Positions 1 to 8,219 of a stretch of 64,000 nucleotides of DNA are shown here, piece by piece. This stretch comes from Roseibium sediminicola (GTDB lineage: Bacteria > Pseudomonadota > Alphaproteobacteria > Rhizobiales > Stappiaceae), in NCBI RefSeq assembly GCF_023156505.1, contig NZ_JALNMJ010000017.1, positions 62,001-126,000 of the forward strand. The letters run 5' to 3'. The translations under genes were made by a program, and so were the position numbers. The first letter of the stretch is position 1, and each line of letters starts with the position of its first letter. The notes below the pieces were generated by a model that was given only the letters and a program-made list of their open reading frames with translations, was not told the origin of the DNA and did no database searches.

Positions 1-1119
1 AACCACCGTGACGATGCCGAACCAGACCAGCGACAGGCCCATCGGTTCGATCAGCGGCAGGAACAGCGGCACCACGATCAGGATGATCGAGGCGGTGTCG
101 AGCAGCGTGCCGAGGAAGATCATCATCGCGACATAGATGACCATGACCCAGAAGAAGCTCATCTGCGTCTCGGTCAGAATGTCGCCTAGTTCATTGGGCA
201 GGCCCGCGAGGCCCAGCATGCGGCTGTAGATCGAGGCCGCGGTGATCAGGAACAGGATCGACGCGGTGATGTGGCCGGTTTCAAGGAGCGCCTGCCAGAG
301 CCCACGCCAGGAGAGCTTCTTCCGCACCCCCGCAATCAGCAGCCCGAGCAGGGATCCGGCCGCCCCCGCCTCCACCGGCGTCAGCCAGCCGGTATAGATG
401 CCCCCGAGCACCGCCGTGATCAGGGCCAGGGTCGGCAGTGTCTTGTCGGCAATCTCGAGCAGCGACATCCATTCGCCGTCCTCCATCCTGCGCCCGCCGA
501 CATAGGCCGGGGTAAACCGGCCCATCAGGAAGATGGCAATCACATAGGCAATCGCCAACAGGATGCCGGGCACAACACCGGCCAGGAACATGTCGCCGAC
601 ACTCTGTTCGGCCACGAAGGAATAGATGATCAGCATCGCCGAGGGCGGGATGATCATGCCGAGCACGGACGAGCCGGCCACCACACCGACGGCAAAGCGC
701 GGATTGTAATCGAAGGCCAGCATCTGCGGCACGGAGACCTTGGAAAACACCGAGGCGGAAGCAATCGACGAGCCCGTGACAGCGGCAAAAACCGCGTTGG
801 CGCCGACCGTTGCCATGCCGATGCCGCCCTTCACCCGGCGAAAACCGGAATTCATCACCTGGTAGATATCCGCCCCGAGCCCGGCCTTGGAGACGATCAG
901 CCCCATGAAGGTGAACAGCGGCACGGTCGCGAAGGTGTATTCCATCACACTGTCGCCGATGGCGATCTTCAAGAGATTCACGGCGAGGTCGAAATTGTCC
1001 CGCATCAGCAGGATGGAGACGAAGGACACCAGGCCAAGGGCAATCGGGATATAGACGCCGAGATAGACCAGGACGACAATGGCGATGACCGACAGTATGC
1101 CGATTTCAATAGGGCTCAC
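1..1119 (-). CDS. dctM: TRAP transporter large permease (DctM), 3' end outside window
   Basis: This is the large membrane subunit of a TRAP transporter, which moves a carboxylate-type solute across the inner membrane using an ion gradient. The reverse strand is open from a GTG at 1119 to the window edge (373 codons; the family is usually about 425-450 residues), so the C-terminus is missing. Many hydrophobic segments are visible, plus DctM-typical stretches such as VPLFTFMGLIVSKAG near residue 70 and GSSVLGMIIPPSAMLI in the middle. The GTG overlaps the dctQ stop as GTGA, which decides the start and implies translational coupling. The substrate cannot be read from the sequence. Confidence 0.9.
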   Translation of the reverse strand, partial: MSPIEIGILSVIAIVVLVYLGVYIPIALGLVSFVSILLMRDNFDLAVNLLKIAIGDSVMEYTFATVPLFTFMGLIVSKAGLGADIYQVMNSGFRRVKGGIGMATVGANAVFAAVTGSSIASASVFSKVSVPQMLAFDYNPRFAVGVVAGSSVLGMIIPPSAMLIIYSFVAEQSVGDMFLAGVVPGILLAIAYVIAIFLMGRFTPAYVGGRRMEDGEWMSLLEIADKTLPTLALITAVLGGIYTGWLTPVEAGAAGSLLGLLIAGVRKKLSWRGLWQALLETGHITASILFLITAASIYSRMLGLAGLPNELGDILTETQMSFFWVMVIYVAMMIFLGTLLDTASIILIVVPLFLPLIEPMGLSLVWFGIVTVV

Positions 1120-1676
1120 GCGGGATCCTCGGTCTTGTTGTGTTCAGCCTGTGCGTCGGCGGGGGTACCGCGCGAAATGACCTTGAGAACGAACAGCACC
1201 GTGCACAGCACCGCACTCAGATAGATCGCCAGCTTGATCGGCCACCAGGGGGCTGTGAAGACGCCCGGAACACCGAAAAAGTCCTTCGTTTCGAACATCT
1301 CGACGAATTCCGGCCAGATCGCAAAGGCAACAAGTGTCATGAACACGGCGGAGGCGAAATCGATTGCCCGCCGGAGTGCGTCGGCGAGCTTCGGCCGTGT
1401 CATCCGGAGGATCGTCAGGAAGCCGTCCGACCGGGTCAACCGGCCGGTCCGCACCACGTCCGGCAGCTGCAGGAACACGATCAGGACCATCGAAAACTGC
1501 ACGACCTCGACGGCGCCGCGGAACGGGGCGTGAAAGAAACCTCGGGCAATGACGTCGTAATTCACCACCAGGATCAGCCCGAGCACGATCAGCGTGCCCG
1601 CGGCATTCGCGGTGATGGCCAACCAATTGGCGAGTTTTGAGACGGCGCGAGCGCCGACGAAAAGTGGACGCTGCAT
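1116..1676 (-). CDS. dctQ: TRAP transporter small permease (DctQ)
   Basis: The small membrane subunit of the TRAP transporter, 186 residues, a normal length for the family. Four hydrophobic segments are visible, starting near residues 20, 55, 105 and 145, and the DctQ-like motif NYDVIARGFF lies near residues 39-48. It partners with the downstream DctM (4-bp overlap) and the upstream binding protein DctP. The 134-bp gap from dctP holds a perfect 15-bp hairpin that probably sets the ratio of binding protein to permease. Confidence 0.9.
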   Translation of the reverse strand: MQRPLFVGARAVSKLANWLAITANAAGTLIVLGLILVVNYDVIARGFFHAPFRGAVEVVQFSMVLIVFLQLPDVVRTGRLTRSDGFLTILRMTRPKLADALRRAIDFASAVFMTLVAFAIWPEFVEMFETKDFFGVPGVFTAPWWPIKLAIYLSAVLCTVLFVLKVISRGTPADAQAEHNKTEDPA

Positions 1677-1725
1677 GAAGGTCGCCCGTCAGTCCTGAGT
1701 GAAGCCGTGAGTGTCGGAAAAGGAC

Positions 1726-1758
1726 CATCGGTTTTCCGGCAATGCCGGAAAACCGATG
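1726..1758 (-). promoter_or_regulatory. Perfect hairpin between dctP and dctQ
   Basis: A perfect 15-bp inverted repeat (left arm 1726-1740, loop AAT, right arm 1744-1758) sits in the dctP-dctQ gap. It has no T-run, so it is probably not an ordinary terminator. In binding-protein transporter operons such intergenic stems often protect the upstream mRNA or cause partial termination, giving excess binding protein over permease. That role is inference here. Confidence 0.65.
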
Positions 1759-1810
1759 CCGGGACAAGGCCGCCTTTCCAGGGGCACGGCCGGGTCCGAT
1801 CGGATGAACG

Positions 1811-2896
1811 TTACTGGGTCAGCTCGGCGGACCAGTCACGCACGGGCGTGAAGCCGGCGTCTTCCAGTTTCGCCATATAGGCTTTCAGCATGTCGCTGCC
1901 CGGCTCGCCCTTGGCATCGAGATCGGCGGCCCATTCGACGGCGATGTTGGGCATGGCTGCGGCCCAGGCGGCCCGCTGGTCGGGTGCCATCTCGACTACG
2001 GTCCCGCCCGATTCCACATAGGCGGCCCGGCTTGCTTCCGCCCGGTCCATGGCAATCCCGGCGACATGGTCACGATAGGCAACGGCGACCTCCTGCAGGG
2101 CGGTTTTCACCTCGTCCGGCAGCTTATCCCAATAGTCCTTGTTGACCGTGATTGTCTTGGAATTGACCGCGCCGAGATCGGCCTTGAGCATATAGGGCGC
2201 GACCTCGGCGATCTTGAAGGTCTTGGCGGCTTCAGGCCAGAGCAGTGCGTTGTCGACCAGGCCGGTCTGCAGCATGTTGTAGAAATCCGTCAGGCCGCCG
2301 CGCACACCGGCGGCTCCTTCGATCCCTTCCAGATAACGCAGGTTCATGCCCGCGCCGGCAACCTTCTGGCCTTCCAGATCCTTGAGCGAATTGACCGGGT
2401 CCTTGGAAAACACCTGATAGGTGTCGAGCACCACGCCGGTCGCCAGGTAGACCTGGTTCTGGGCTTCGAACTCCTTCTGCATGGTCGGGAATTCCTTGGC
2501 GATCTCGTCCACCGCCTTGGCGACCGCCCTTGAATCAGGCGCGACAAACGGTGTCACCGCCGCGATCGCCTGGCTCGGCAGTTTGGAGGAATGGAAGATC
2601 GTGGTGACGATGCCGATGTCGCCGAGGCCAAGCTTCACCCCTTCCAGAACGCCTTTCGGCTTGACGATGGAACCGCCATAGCTCTCCTGCCAGTCCATCT
2701 TGTAATTGCCGGTTTCCGCCAGGCGCTTGTCGACTTCCGGAATGAAGAAGTTGGTGAACTCCTGCACCCACAGAGCACGCGCCGGATACCCGTCAATGAC
2801 AACCGCCTTGATGGTTTCCGTTGCAAAGGACGGCAGGGCGGTTGCGCTCAAGAGCGCCAGAGCCAGCGCGCTCCGCCGGGTCAATTTTCCAATCAT
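1811..2896 (-). CDS. dctP: TRAP transporter substrate-binding protein (DctP family)
   Basis: A periplasmic solute-binding protein of 361 residues, the usual size. A Sec signal peptide is visible (K4, then RR and a hydrophobic run, with likely cleavage near residue 25 after SFA). The body carries DctP-type features: GDIGIVTTIFH near residue 93, the SLKDLEGQKV-type segment near 170 and the TGLVDNALLWPEA segment near 210. The ribosome site GGGAGGAG lies just upstream of the ATG. It delivers the solute to DctQM. It is not TAXI-like. The hydrolase and nitroreductase upstream suggest an organic acid, but which one is unknown. Confidence 0.9.
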   Translation of the reverse strand: MIGKLTRRSALALALLSATALPSFATETIKAVVIDGYPARALWVQEFTNFFIPEVDKRLAETGNYKMDWQESYGGSIVKPKGVLEGVKLGLGDIGIVTTIFHSSKLPSQAIAAVTPFVAPDSRAVAKAVDEIAKEFPTMQKEFEAQNQVYLATGVVLDTYQVFSKDPVNSLKDLEGQKVAGAGMNLRYLEGIEGAAGVRGGLTDFYNMLQTGLVDNALLWPEAAKTFKIAEVAPYMLKADLGAVNSKTITVNKDYWDKLPDEVKTALQEVAVAYRDHVAGIAMDRAEASRAAYVESGGTVVEMAPDQRAAWAAAMPNIAVEWAADLDAKGEPGSDMLKAYMAKLEDAGFTPVRDWSAELTQ

Positions 2897-2927
2897 GGCA
2901 TTCTCCTCCCAAAGAATTCAGAGCCAG

Positions 2928-3386
2928 TCAGGCTTTCTGCCAGACCGTCTCCAGGGCCGTTCCCGCCTGTTCGAAGAGTTTCGACAGAGGGCAGTATTTG
3001 GCGACGTCGTCCGCGACCCGTTGCAGGTCGTCCTCCGAAAGCGACCCGTCGCAGGTCACCACCTGGCGCAGCGCGACAAAGGGCACGTCGATCTCTTCCT
3101 CAAGAGTGACGCCCCTGCGGTCAAAGGCGCAGGCAATTTCAATCGTCAGGTGTCCGAGTTCGACACCCAGGCGCTTGGCACATTTGTGCCCGATCACATT
3201 GGTGCAGCCGGCCAGCGCCGCCAGTGCGGTTTCGGTCGGTGCCGGACCGAGATTGGTCCCGCCCCGGGCTGCCGGTTCGTCGATGGAGAAGGTCAGGTCC
3301 CGGATGCCGATATCCGTCCGCGAATGACTGTGGCCATGGGCCTTCGCCTTCAGCTCCACAACGGTCTTTTCCCTGAGCCTCACCAT
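2928..3386 (-). CDS. OsmC family protein
   Basis: A 152-residue OsmC/Ohr-superfamily protein. These are cytoplasmic thiol peroxidases or related proteins acting on organic hydroperoxides. Two cysteines in family-typical contexts are present, one near residue 62 in AALAGCTNV and one near residue 127 in KYCPLSKL. The ATG is preceded by GAGGCGGCG. It sits inside the catabolic operon, 7 bp after the nitroreductase and 31 bp before dctP, so it is probably co-transcribed. Whether it detoxifies peroxide or belongs to the catabolic branch cannot be told. Confidence 0.85.
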   Translation of the reverse strand: MVRLREKTVVELKAKAHGHSHSRTDIGIRDLTFSIDEPAARGGTNLGPAPTETALAALAGCTNVIGHKCAKRLGVELGHLTIEIACAFDRRGVTLEEEIDVPFVALRQVVTCDGSLSEDDLQRVADDVAKYCPLSKLFEQAGTALETVWQKA

Positions 3387-3393
3387 CGCCGCC

Positions 3394-4074
3394 TCACAGG
3401 AACCGGCAGGCCGTGTCGAAGGGCAGGCGCGGCAGTTTCTGGAACAGCGCCGTTTCGTCGGCGTAGCCGAGATTGCAAAGGAAGTTCGATTTCAGCGTCG
3501 TGCCGGCGAAGAATTCCTCGTCGACGATCTTGTTGGAGAAGCCGGACATGGCACCGACGTCGAGGCCCACGGCCCGCGCCGCAATCATGAAATAGGCACC
3601 TTGCAGCGTGCCGTTCCTGAAGGCGGTTACCTCTGCATGCTCGGGCTTGCCTTCGAAATGCGGCCGGCGGTCCTCATGCGGGAACAGATAAGGCAGCTCT
3701 TTCCAGAATTCGAGGTCATGCGCGATGATCACGGTCACCGGTGCCGACATCATCTTGTCGACATTCTTGTCTTTCAGCGACTTGGCCAGCCGCTTCTTGG
3801 CTTCCGGCGTCTCGATGAAGAAAAACCGGGCCGGGCAGGAATTCATGCTGGTCGCGCCGGCGGCAGTGATGTCGTAGATCGTCTCGAGCAGCTCCCGCGC
3901 CACAGGTCTGTCCTGCCAGGCGTAATGCGAGCGGGCGGTTCTGAGGATCAGGTCGATGCTGTCGTCGTCGAGCCGGCCGATACGCGTGCGCAGAGACCGG
4001 ATCTCCTGCTGCGCTTTCGCGCGCAATCTTGCAAGAGCATCTCCGGTTGGAGCCTTGGAGGCGATCATGCTCAT
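3394..4074 (-). CDS. Nitroreductase family protein, RutE/malonic-semialdehyde-reductase-like
   Basis: A 226-residue FMN-dependent nitroreductase-fold protein that closely resembles E. coli RutE, which reduces malonic semialdehyde to 3-hydroxypropionate. Shared stretches include the N-terminal TSMNSCPARFFF, the SAPVTVIIAHD segment, FRNGTLQGAYFMIAARA and DEEFFAGTTLKSNFLCNLGY. The start is the ATG at 4074, which overlaps the upstream hydrolase stop as ATGA. A longer in-frame reading would run through the hydrolase gene and is not credible. No other rut genes are present, so the true substrate may be another aldehyde, enal or nitro compound. Confidence 0.85.
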   Translation of the reverse strand: MSMIASKAPTGDALARLRAKAQQEIRSLRTRIGRLDDDSIDLILRTARSHYAWQDRPVARELLETIYDITAAGATSMNSCPARFFFIETPEAKKRLAKSLKDKNVDKMMSAPVTVIIAHDLEFWKELPYLFPHEDRRPHFEGKPEHAEVTAFRNGTLQGAYFMIAARAVGLDVGAMSGFSNKIVDEEFFAGTTLKSNFLCNLGYADETALFQKLPRLPFDTACRFL

Positions 4075-4952
4075 TCCGCTGCCTCCGTTGCCCGGACATC
4101 CTCCTCGGCCACGACCGGATTGGCGCAGACGCCGATGCCCTCGATCTCGACCTCGACCGTCTCGCCGGGCCTGAGCCAGCGCGGCGGCTTCTTGGCATGG
4201 CCGACGCCCGGCGGCGTGCCCATGGCGAGATAGTCGCCCGGCTCCAGCGTGGTGAACTCGGAAACGGTCGCGATCGTGCGGGCAACGCTCCAGAGCATGT
4301 CGGAGGTGGTTGCGCTTTGCAGGATTTCCGAGCCGACCCGGGATTCGATCTTCAGTCCCTCGGCGCCTTTGGGCAGCTCGTCGGGCGTCACCACGACCGG
4401 TCCGACCGGTCCGGTGCCATCGAAATTCTTGCCCGGCGTCCATTGATGGGTCTTGCGCTGGTATTCGCGCACGGAGCCGTCGTTGAAGAGCGTATAGCCA
4501 AAGACATGGTCGAGCGCGTCGTCTTCGGCGATATGCTTGCCGCCCTTGCCGATGATGACCATCAGCTCTGCTTCATAGTCGAGCTGTTCGGAACAGGACG
4601 GGCGCACCATCGGCGCGCCGGCCGGGATCATCGAGGTGACGGACCGCATGAACAGGGCCGGATAGGTCGGCACGTCATAGCCGCCTTCCTTGATGTGATC
4701 GACGTAGTTGAGGCCGAGACAGATGATCTTGCCGGGCCGCGCAATCGGAAGCCCGGGCGTGAGCGAGGACAGCGGCTCCGCATCGACCTTGTCGCGCTCT
4801 GCTACAAGAGCGTTGAGGTCGACATGCCCATCAACAATGGCTCTTAGATCCGGACCGACCCGACCATCCGCCATCGTCAGGCTCCAGGCCCAGTCGCCCT
4901 CGACGAGATAGACCCCCTGCCCCGACACGCCAGTCCCAACCATCAATCGCAT
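4071..4952 (-). CDS. Fumarylacetoacetate hydrolase family protein
   Basis: A 293-residue FAH-fold enzyme, a metal-dependent C-C hydrolase, isomerase or decarboxylase acting on beta-diketo or 2-oxo acids. The family opening PGKIICLGLNYVDH is at residues 73-86, the metal-ligand motif DYEAEL at 125-130 and the later acidic ligand in LFNDGS near 155-160. ATG 4952 is chosen because GAGG lies about 8 bases upstream; the longer reading frame runs into the divergent gene. It heads the operon of hydrolase, nitroreductase, OsmC and TRAP genes. The substrate is unknown. Confidence 0.88.
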   Translation of the reverse strand: MRLMVGTGVSGQGVYLVEGDWAWSLTMADGRVGPDLRAIVDGHVDLNALVAERDKVDAEPLSSLTPGLPIARPGKIICLGLNYVDHIKEGGYDVPTYPALFMRSVTSMIPAGAPMVRPSCSEQLDYEAELMVIIGKGGKHIAEDDALDHVFGYTLFNDGSVREYQRKTHQWTPGKNFDGTGPVGPVVVTPDELPKGAEGLKIESRVGSEILQSATTSDMLWSVARTIATVSEFTTLEPGDYLAMGTPPGVGHAKKPPRWLRPGETVEVEIEGIGVCANPVVAEEDVRATEAAE

Positions 4953-4984
4953 ATCTGCCTCGGTGTTTCCTAATTTTTTGATAC

Positions 4985-5012
4985 TTTGACGACTATTTTT
5001 AACATTGTCAAA
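4985..5012. promoter_or_regulatory. AT-rich divergent control region with inverted repeat TTTGAC-N16-GTCAAA
   Basis: The 102 bp between the hydrolase operon (minus) and the YciI-like gene (plus) is much more AT-rich than its surroundings. It holds an inverted repeat TTTGAC (4985-4990) / GTCAAA (5007-5012). It may be a regulator site, overlapping -35-like elements in both directions. No regulator gene is adjacent. Confidence 0.4.
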
Positions 5013-5054
5013 TAATATCGATTTTTTTAGAGTGATCGAAACGGGAGGATCCTG

Positions 5055-5441
5055 ATGCCGAAATGGATGGAATACAAACGCATCGCCAAGGAGCGCGGAG
5101 CACTGGCCCTGGAACTTTATGTGGTCAATTCGGTACCCGCCGGACCGGACGTCGATCTGCCCGGCACCTTGCCGGATCACCTTGCCTACCAGACCAAGCT
5201 CGAAGCCGAGGGCAAACTGGCTTTTGCCGGCCCAGTCTCCGATGCCACCGGCGAGAACATGACCGGCGAAGGCCTGATCATCTACCGGGCAGCCTCGCTC
5301 GAAGACGCTAGGGCGCTGGCGGAGCAAGACCCGATGCATCAACACGGTGTCAGAACCTTCACCATCCGCCGCTGGCTGATCAACGAAGGCAGCTTCACGC
5401 TGTCGGTCGGCCTGTCTACGGGCAAGGCCGAGCTTTCCTGA
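5055..5441 (+). CDS. YciI-like small protein
   Basis: A 128-residue protein resembling the YCII-related ferredoxin-like fold: VDLPGTLPDHLAYQTKLEAEGKL early, AGPVSDATGE near residue 60, then SLEDARALAEQDPMHQHGV. Proteins of this fold act in small-molecule turnover (for example dehalogenation-like or lactone reactions), but many are uncharacterised. The ATG follows GGGAGGATCCTG. It is divergent from the hydrolase/TRAP operon and probably shares its control region, so a role in the same catabolic route is plausible. Confidence 0.65.
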   Translation: MPKWMEYKRIAKERGALALELYVVNSVPAGPDVDLPGTLPDHLAYQTKLEAEGKLAFAGPVSDATGENMTGEGLIIYRAASLEDARALAEQDPMHQHGVRTFTIRRWLINEGSFTLSVGLSTGKAELS

Positions 5442-5522
5442 TCCGGAAGATGTCCAGTGTCGACGGAAGAGCCTGTTCGATGGCCTTGGCTGCCCTCTCA
5501 TCCCGCACGCGCGGAGCACTCT

Positions 5523-5770
5523 AATTTGCCAGACTCGCGACAAATTTCGGCGTCACCCCGGGCGAACGAAGCCAGACCCGGGGCCTACTCGTTTGCAGAG
5601 AGCATGAGAGGAGGTACTGTTTGAAGACACCCCCTACGCTTTGGCAAGCCGAACTGCGAGTGGGTCCCGGCTCGCGCTACGCTTGGCCGGGATGACACCG
5701 TAGGTAACGTCTTCTCCAACAGCTTTGACGAGGAAACACATTTGGCAAAGCTCGGGGCTCGGTCTGGAAA
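5523..5770. repeat. Long intergenic repeat L, copy 1 (contains palindromic family A unit)
   Basis: The 458-bp gap between the YciI-like gene and malonyl-CoA decarboxylase holds a long repeat that matches 13103-13350 over about 240 bp with scattered differences. Its core (5552-5696) is bounded by GTCACCCCGGGC at the left and GGCCGGGATGAC at the right, the inverted ends of repeat family A. I see no gene in the gap. Confidence 0.75.
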
Positions 5771-5899
5771 CTGTCAAACAGCGGTCTGGCATTCACACCC
5801 TCCTCAGCCTCCCTCCTTTGGACAATTGGGCGACCCGGCCAGAACACCTATGTTTCCAATGACCCTCAGCCAAGGCCAACGATTGTTCCGGAGCGTTCC

Positions 5900-7177
5900 A
5901 TGTCCATTTTCGGCGATCTGCTGTCGACCGTCTTCGAGCGCCGCAGCCTGACCTTTTCCCCTGGCCGCCGCGACGCGCGGCCGATGGAGGAACTGATCGG
6001 CGCGCTGGTGGGCGCGACGGGCGAAGTCACCGGCCTGTCGCTCGCTGCCAGCATCCTGCAGCGCTACCAGGAGATGGATGACGACGGCAAACTGGCCTTC
6101 TTCCAGCACCTTGCCGGGGACATGAACATCGATCCGGACAAGGTGCGCGCAACGCTCGAAGCCTATGAGGCCGACCCGTCGAAGCAAAGCTACCGCGCGT
6201 TCATGGCCGCCGTCGAACCGGACCGGCAGGAGCTGATCCGGCGGCTCAACCAGATCCCGGGCGCGACGGAAATGCTGGTCCGAATGCGCGCCGATTTGTT
6301 GCGCCTTGGCGGCAAGGACCACGCGCTGCAGGCACTGGACCAGGATTTCCGCCATCTGTTCGTCTCCTGGTTCAACCGGGGCTTCCTGGTGCTGCGCCCG
6401 ATCAGCTGGGAGAGCCCGGCCCATATTCTGGAAAAGATCATCGCCTATGAGGCGGTCCACGAGATTGCCAGCTGGGAAGACCTTCGCCGCCGCCTCGTGC
6501 CGGGCGACCGGCGTTGCTTTGCCTTCTTTCACCCGGCGATGCCCGATGAGCCACTGATTTTCGTGGAAGTGGCCCTGACGAGCGAGATCCCGGGCTCCAT
6601 CCAGGATCTCCTGGCCGAGGACCGTGAGCCGATCACGGCGGACAAGGCCAAGACGGCGGTGTTCTATTCGATCTCCAACTGCCAGGAAGGCCTTGCAGGC
6701 ATTTCCTTCGGCAATTCCCTGATCAAGCAGGTTGCCGCGGATCTGGCAACCGAGCTGCCGGGCCTGAGGACTTTCGTAACCCTGTCGCCGATCCCCGGCC
6801 TGACACGGTGGCTGGTTGACGAGGACATCCCTTTTGCCGAGGCCGGCGAGAAACAGCTGCGCCAGCTCGCCGCCCATTATCTCCTTTCTGCCAAGCGTGG
6901 TGACGGTCAGCCGCTCGATCCCGTCGCCCGGTTTCATCTCGGCAACGGCGCACAGGTCCATGCGGTTCATGCGGAAGCCGACATTTCCGAAAAGGGGCGC
7001 GTGCAGTCGGCCGGCGTGATGGTCAATTACCTCTACGACCTCGGCAAGGTCGCTCAGAACCACGAGCGTTTTGCCAACCAGCAGGAGATTGCAGCCTCGT
7101 CGGACATCAGAAACCTGGACGCGGCAGCCAGGAAACAGGATTTGAGGCGTAAGCTGCAGGAAGATGCTGAGGGGTAG
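5900..7177 (+). CDS. Malonyl-CoA decarboxylase
   Basis: A 425-residue cytoplasmic enzyme that converts malonyl-CoA to acetyl-CoA and CO2. The C-terminal catalytic domain is clear: TLSPIPGLTRW near residue 295 and the conserved FHLGNGAQVH segment near 345, followed by SAGVMVNYLYDL near 375, which matches the eukaryotic and rhizobial (MatA-type) enzymes. An N-terminal helical domain covers about the first 90 residues. The length fits bacterial members. The gene stands alone; no malonyl-CoA synthetase (matB) is in the window. GGAGCG lies upstream of the ATG. Confidence 0.93.
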   Translation: MSIFGDLLSTVFERRSLTFSPGRRDARPMEELIGALVGATGEVTGLSLAASILQRYQEMDDDGKLAFFQHLAGDMNIDPDKVRATLEAYEADPSKQSYRAFMAAVEPDRQELIRRLNQIPGATEMLVRMRADLLRLGGKDHALQALDQDFRHLFVSWFNRGFLVLRPISWESPAHILEKIIAYEAVHEIASWEDLRRRLVPGDRRCFAFFHPAMPDEPLIFVEVALTSEIPGSIQDLLAEDREPITADKAKTAVFYSISNCQEGLAGISFGNSLIKQVAADLATELPGLRTFVTLSPIPGLTRWLVDEDIPFAEAGEKQLRQLAAHYLLSAKRGDGQPLDPVARFHLGNGAQVHAVHAEADISEKGRVQSAGVMVNYLYDLGKVAQNHERFANQQEIAASSDIRNLDAAARKQDLRRKLQEDAEG

Positions 7178-7229
7178 CCCTGCCGCCCCCTTCTGCTCCC
7201 GATCATGTCGCCTTTGCAAGGCGCTCCTT

Positions 7230-8219
7230 TCAGGCATCCGGCTCTGGCAACAGGCCGGGATCGGTTGCCTTGAGCTCGATCTCGCCGCGCTCGTTGCGGA
7301 TCACGAAGATCGCATCGAGGCCGGTCTTCCGGGCGCAGGCCAAGCCCTTCTCCCATCCCAGAACCATCAACGCGGTCGCCCAGGCATCTGCTTCCATGCA
7401 GGTGTCCGCCAGGACGGAGACCGACAGGACACCGTTGCAGACCGGCTGACCTTGTTGTGGGTGCATTGTATGCGAGACCGTTTGTCCAGCGATGATCCGC
7501 ATCTGCCGGTAGGACCCCGAGGTCGCAATCGCTGTGTCGGCAAGCTCTATGGCAAAGGCGCTGTCACGCACGCCCTCGACCGGCTTCTCCAGGCCCACGC
7601 ACCACGCATCGCCACCAGGCTTGCATCCCGATGCCCGGACTTCGCCGTCAATGGACACCAGGTGATCGGAAAGACCCCAGCGGTGCATCACACGACTGAG
7701 GCAATCGACACCATAGCCCTTGGCGATGCCGCACAGATCCAGTTTGCAGTCGGACAAACGGCGCAGGCGCTTGCCCTCCCGGTCAAGTTCGACCTGGCGC
7801 GCCAGGCTGCCCCAGCTTTCCCGCAAACGGACCACTTCGGCCCCATCGTCGCAGGCAACGGGACCGAAGCCCCAGGCACAAACCAGCTCGCCGACAAACG
7901 GATCGAAGGCACCGTCGCTGCCGATGCTGGTTTTCAACGCGGCATGGACGACCGCAAACATGTCCTCCGGCAGATCGACCCACTCCCCGGCCGGCGTCCG
8001 GTTGAACCGGTTGAGATCCGAACCCGGTTTCCAGGGCGACATCTGCGCGTCCACCCGGTCGACTGCCGCTTGCAGCTCCTCCTGGAGGGAGACTAGATCA
8101 ACCGGCAGCTGGGACTGGAAGACCACCGAAAAGCGTGTCCCCATGGTCGCCCCGCTGAGGGCGCTGCGCTGTGACATCATGCCGGCAACCACCGCCGGAA
8201 GAGAAAGATCGGGGATCAT
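7230..8219 (-). CDS. apbE: FAD:protein FMN transferase (ApbE)
   Basis: A 329-residue ApbE-family enzyme, which covalently attaches FMN from FAD to a Ser/Thr of a target protein. Visible family signatures are SGATMGTRFSV near residues 22-32, the MSPWKPGSDLNRFNR segment near 60-75, GAFDPFVGELVCAWGFGP near 100-118, the LDLCGIAKGYGVD segment (minus-strand reading) near 165 and VSHTMHPQQGQPV near 245. No Sec signal or lipobox is evident, which is odd for an enzyme whose usual targets are outside the cytoplasm. It overlaps the upstream PepSY/reductase gene as TGATG. Confidence 0.92.
   Translation of the reverse strand: MIPDLSLPAVVAGMMSQRSALSGATMGTRFSVVFQSQLPVDLVSLQEELQAAVDRVDAQMSPWKPGSDLNRFNRTPAGEWVDLPEDMFAVVHAALKTSIGSDGAFDPFVGELVCAWGFGPVACDDGAEVVRLRESWGSLARQVELDREGKRLRRLSDCKLDLCGIAKGYGVDCLSRVMHRWGLSDHLVSIDGEVRASGCKPGGDAWCVGLEKPVEGVRDSAFAIELADTAIATSGSYRQMRIIAGQTVSHTMHPQQGQPVCNGVLSVSVLADTCMEADAWATALMVLGWEKGLACARKTGLDAIFVIRNERGEIELKATDPGLLPEPDA

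Noticed and set aside
4071-5543. Extended hydrolase reading starting near 5543
   Set aside because: It runs antisense through the YciI-like gene and the promoter. The ATG at 4952 has a ribosome site and the family N-terminus.
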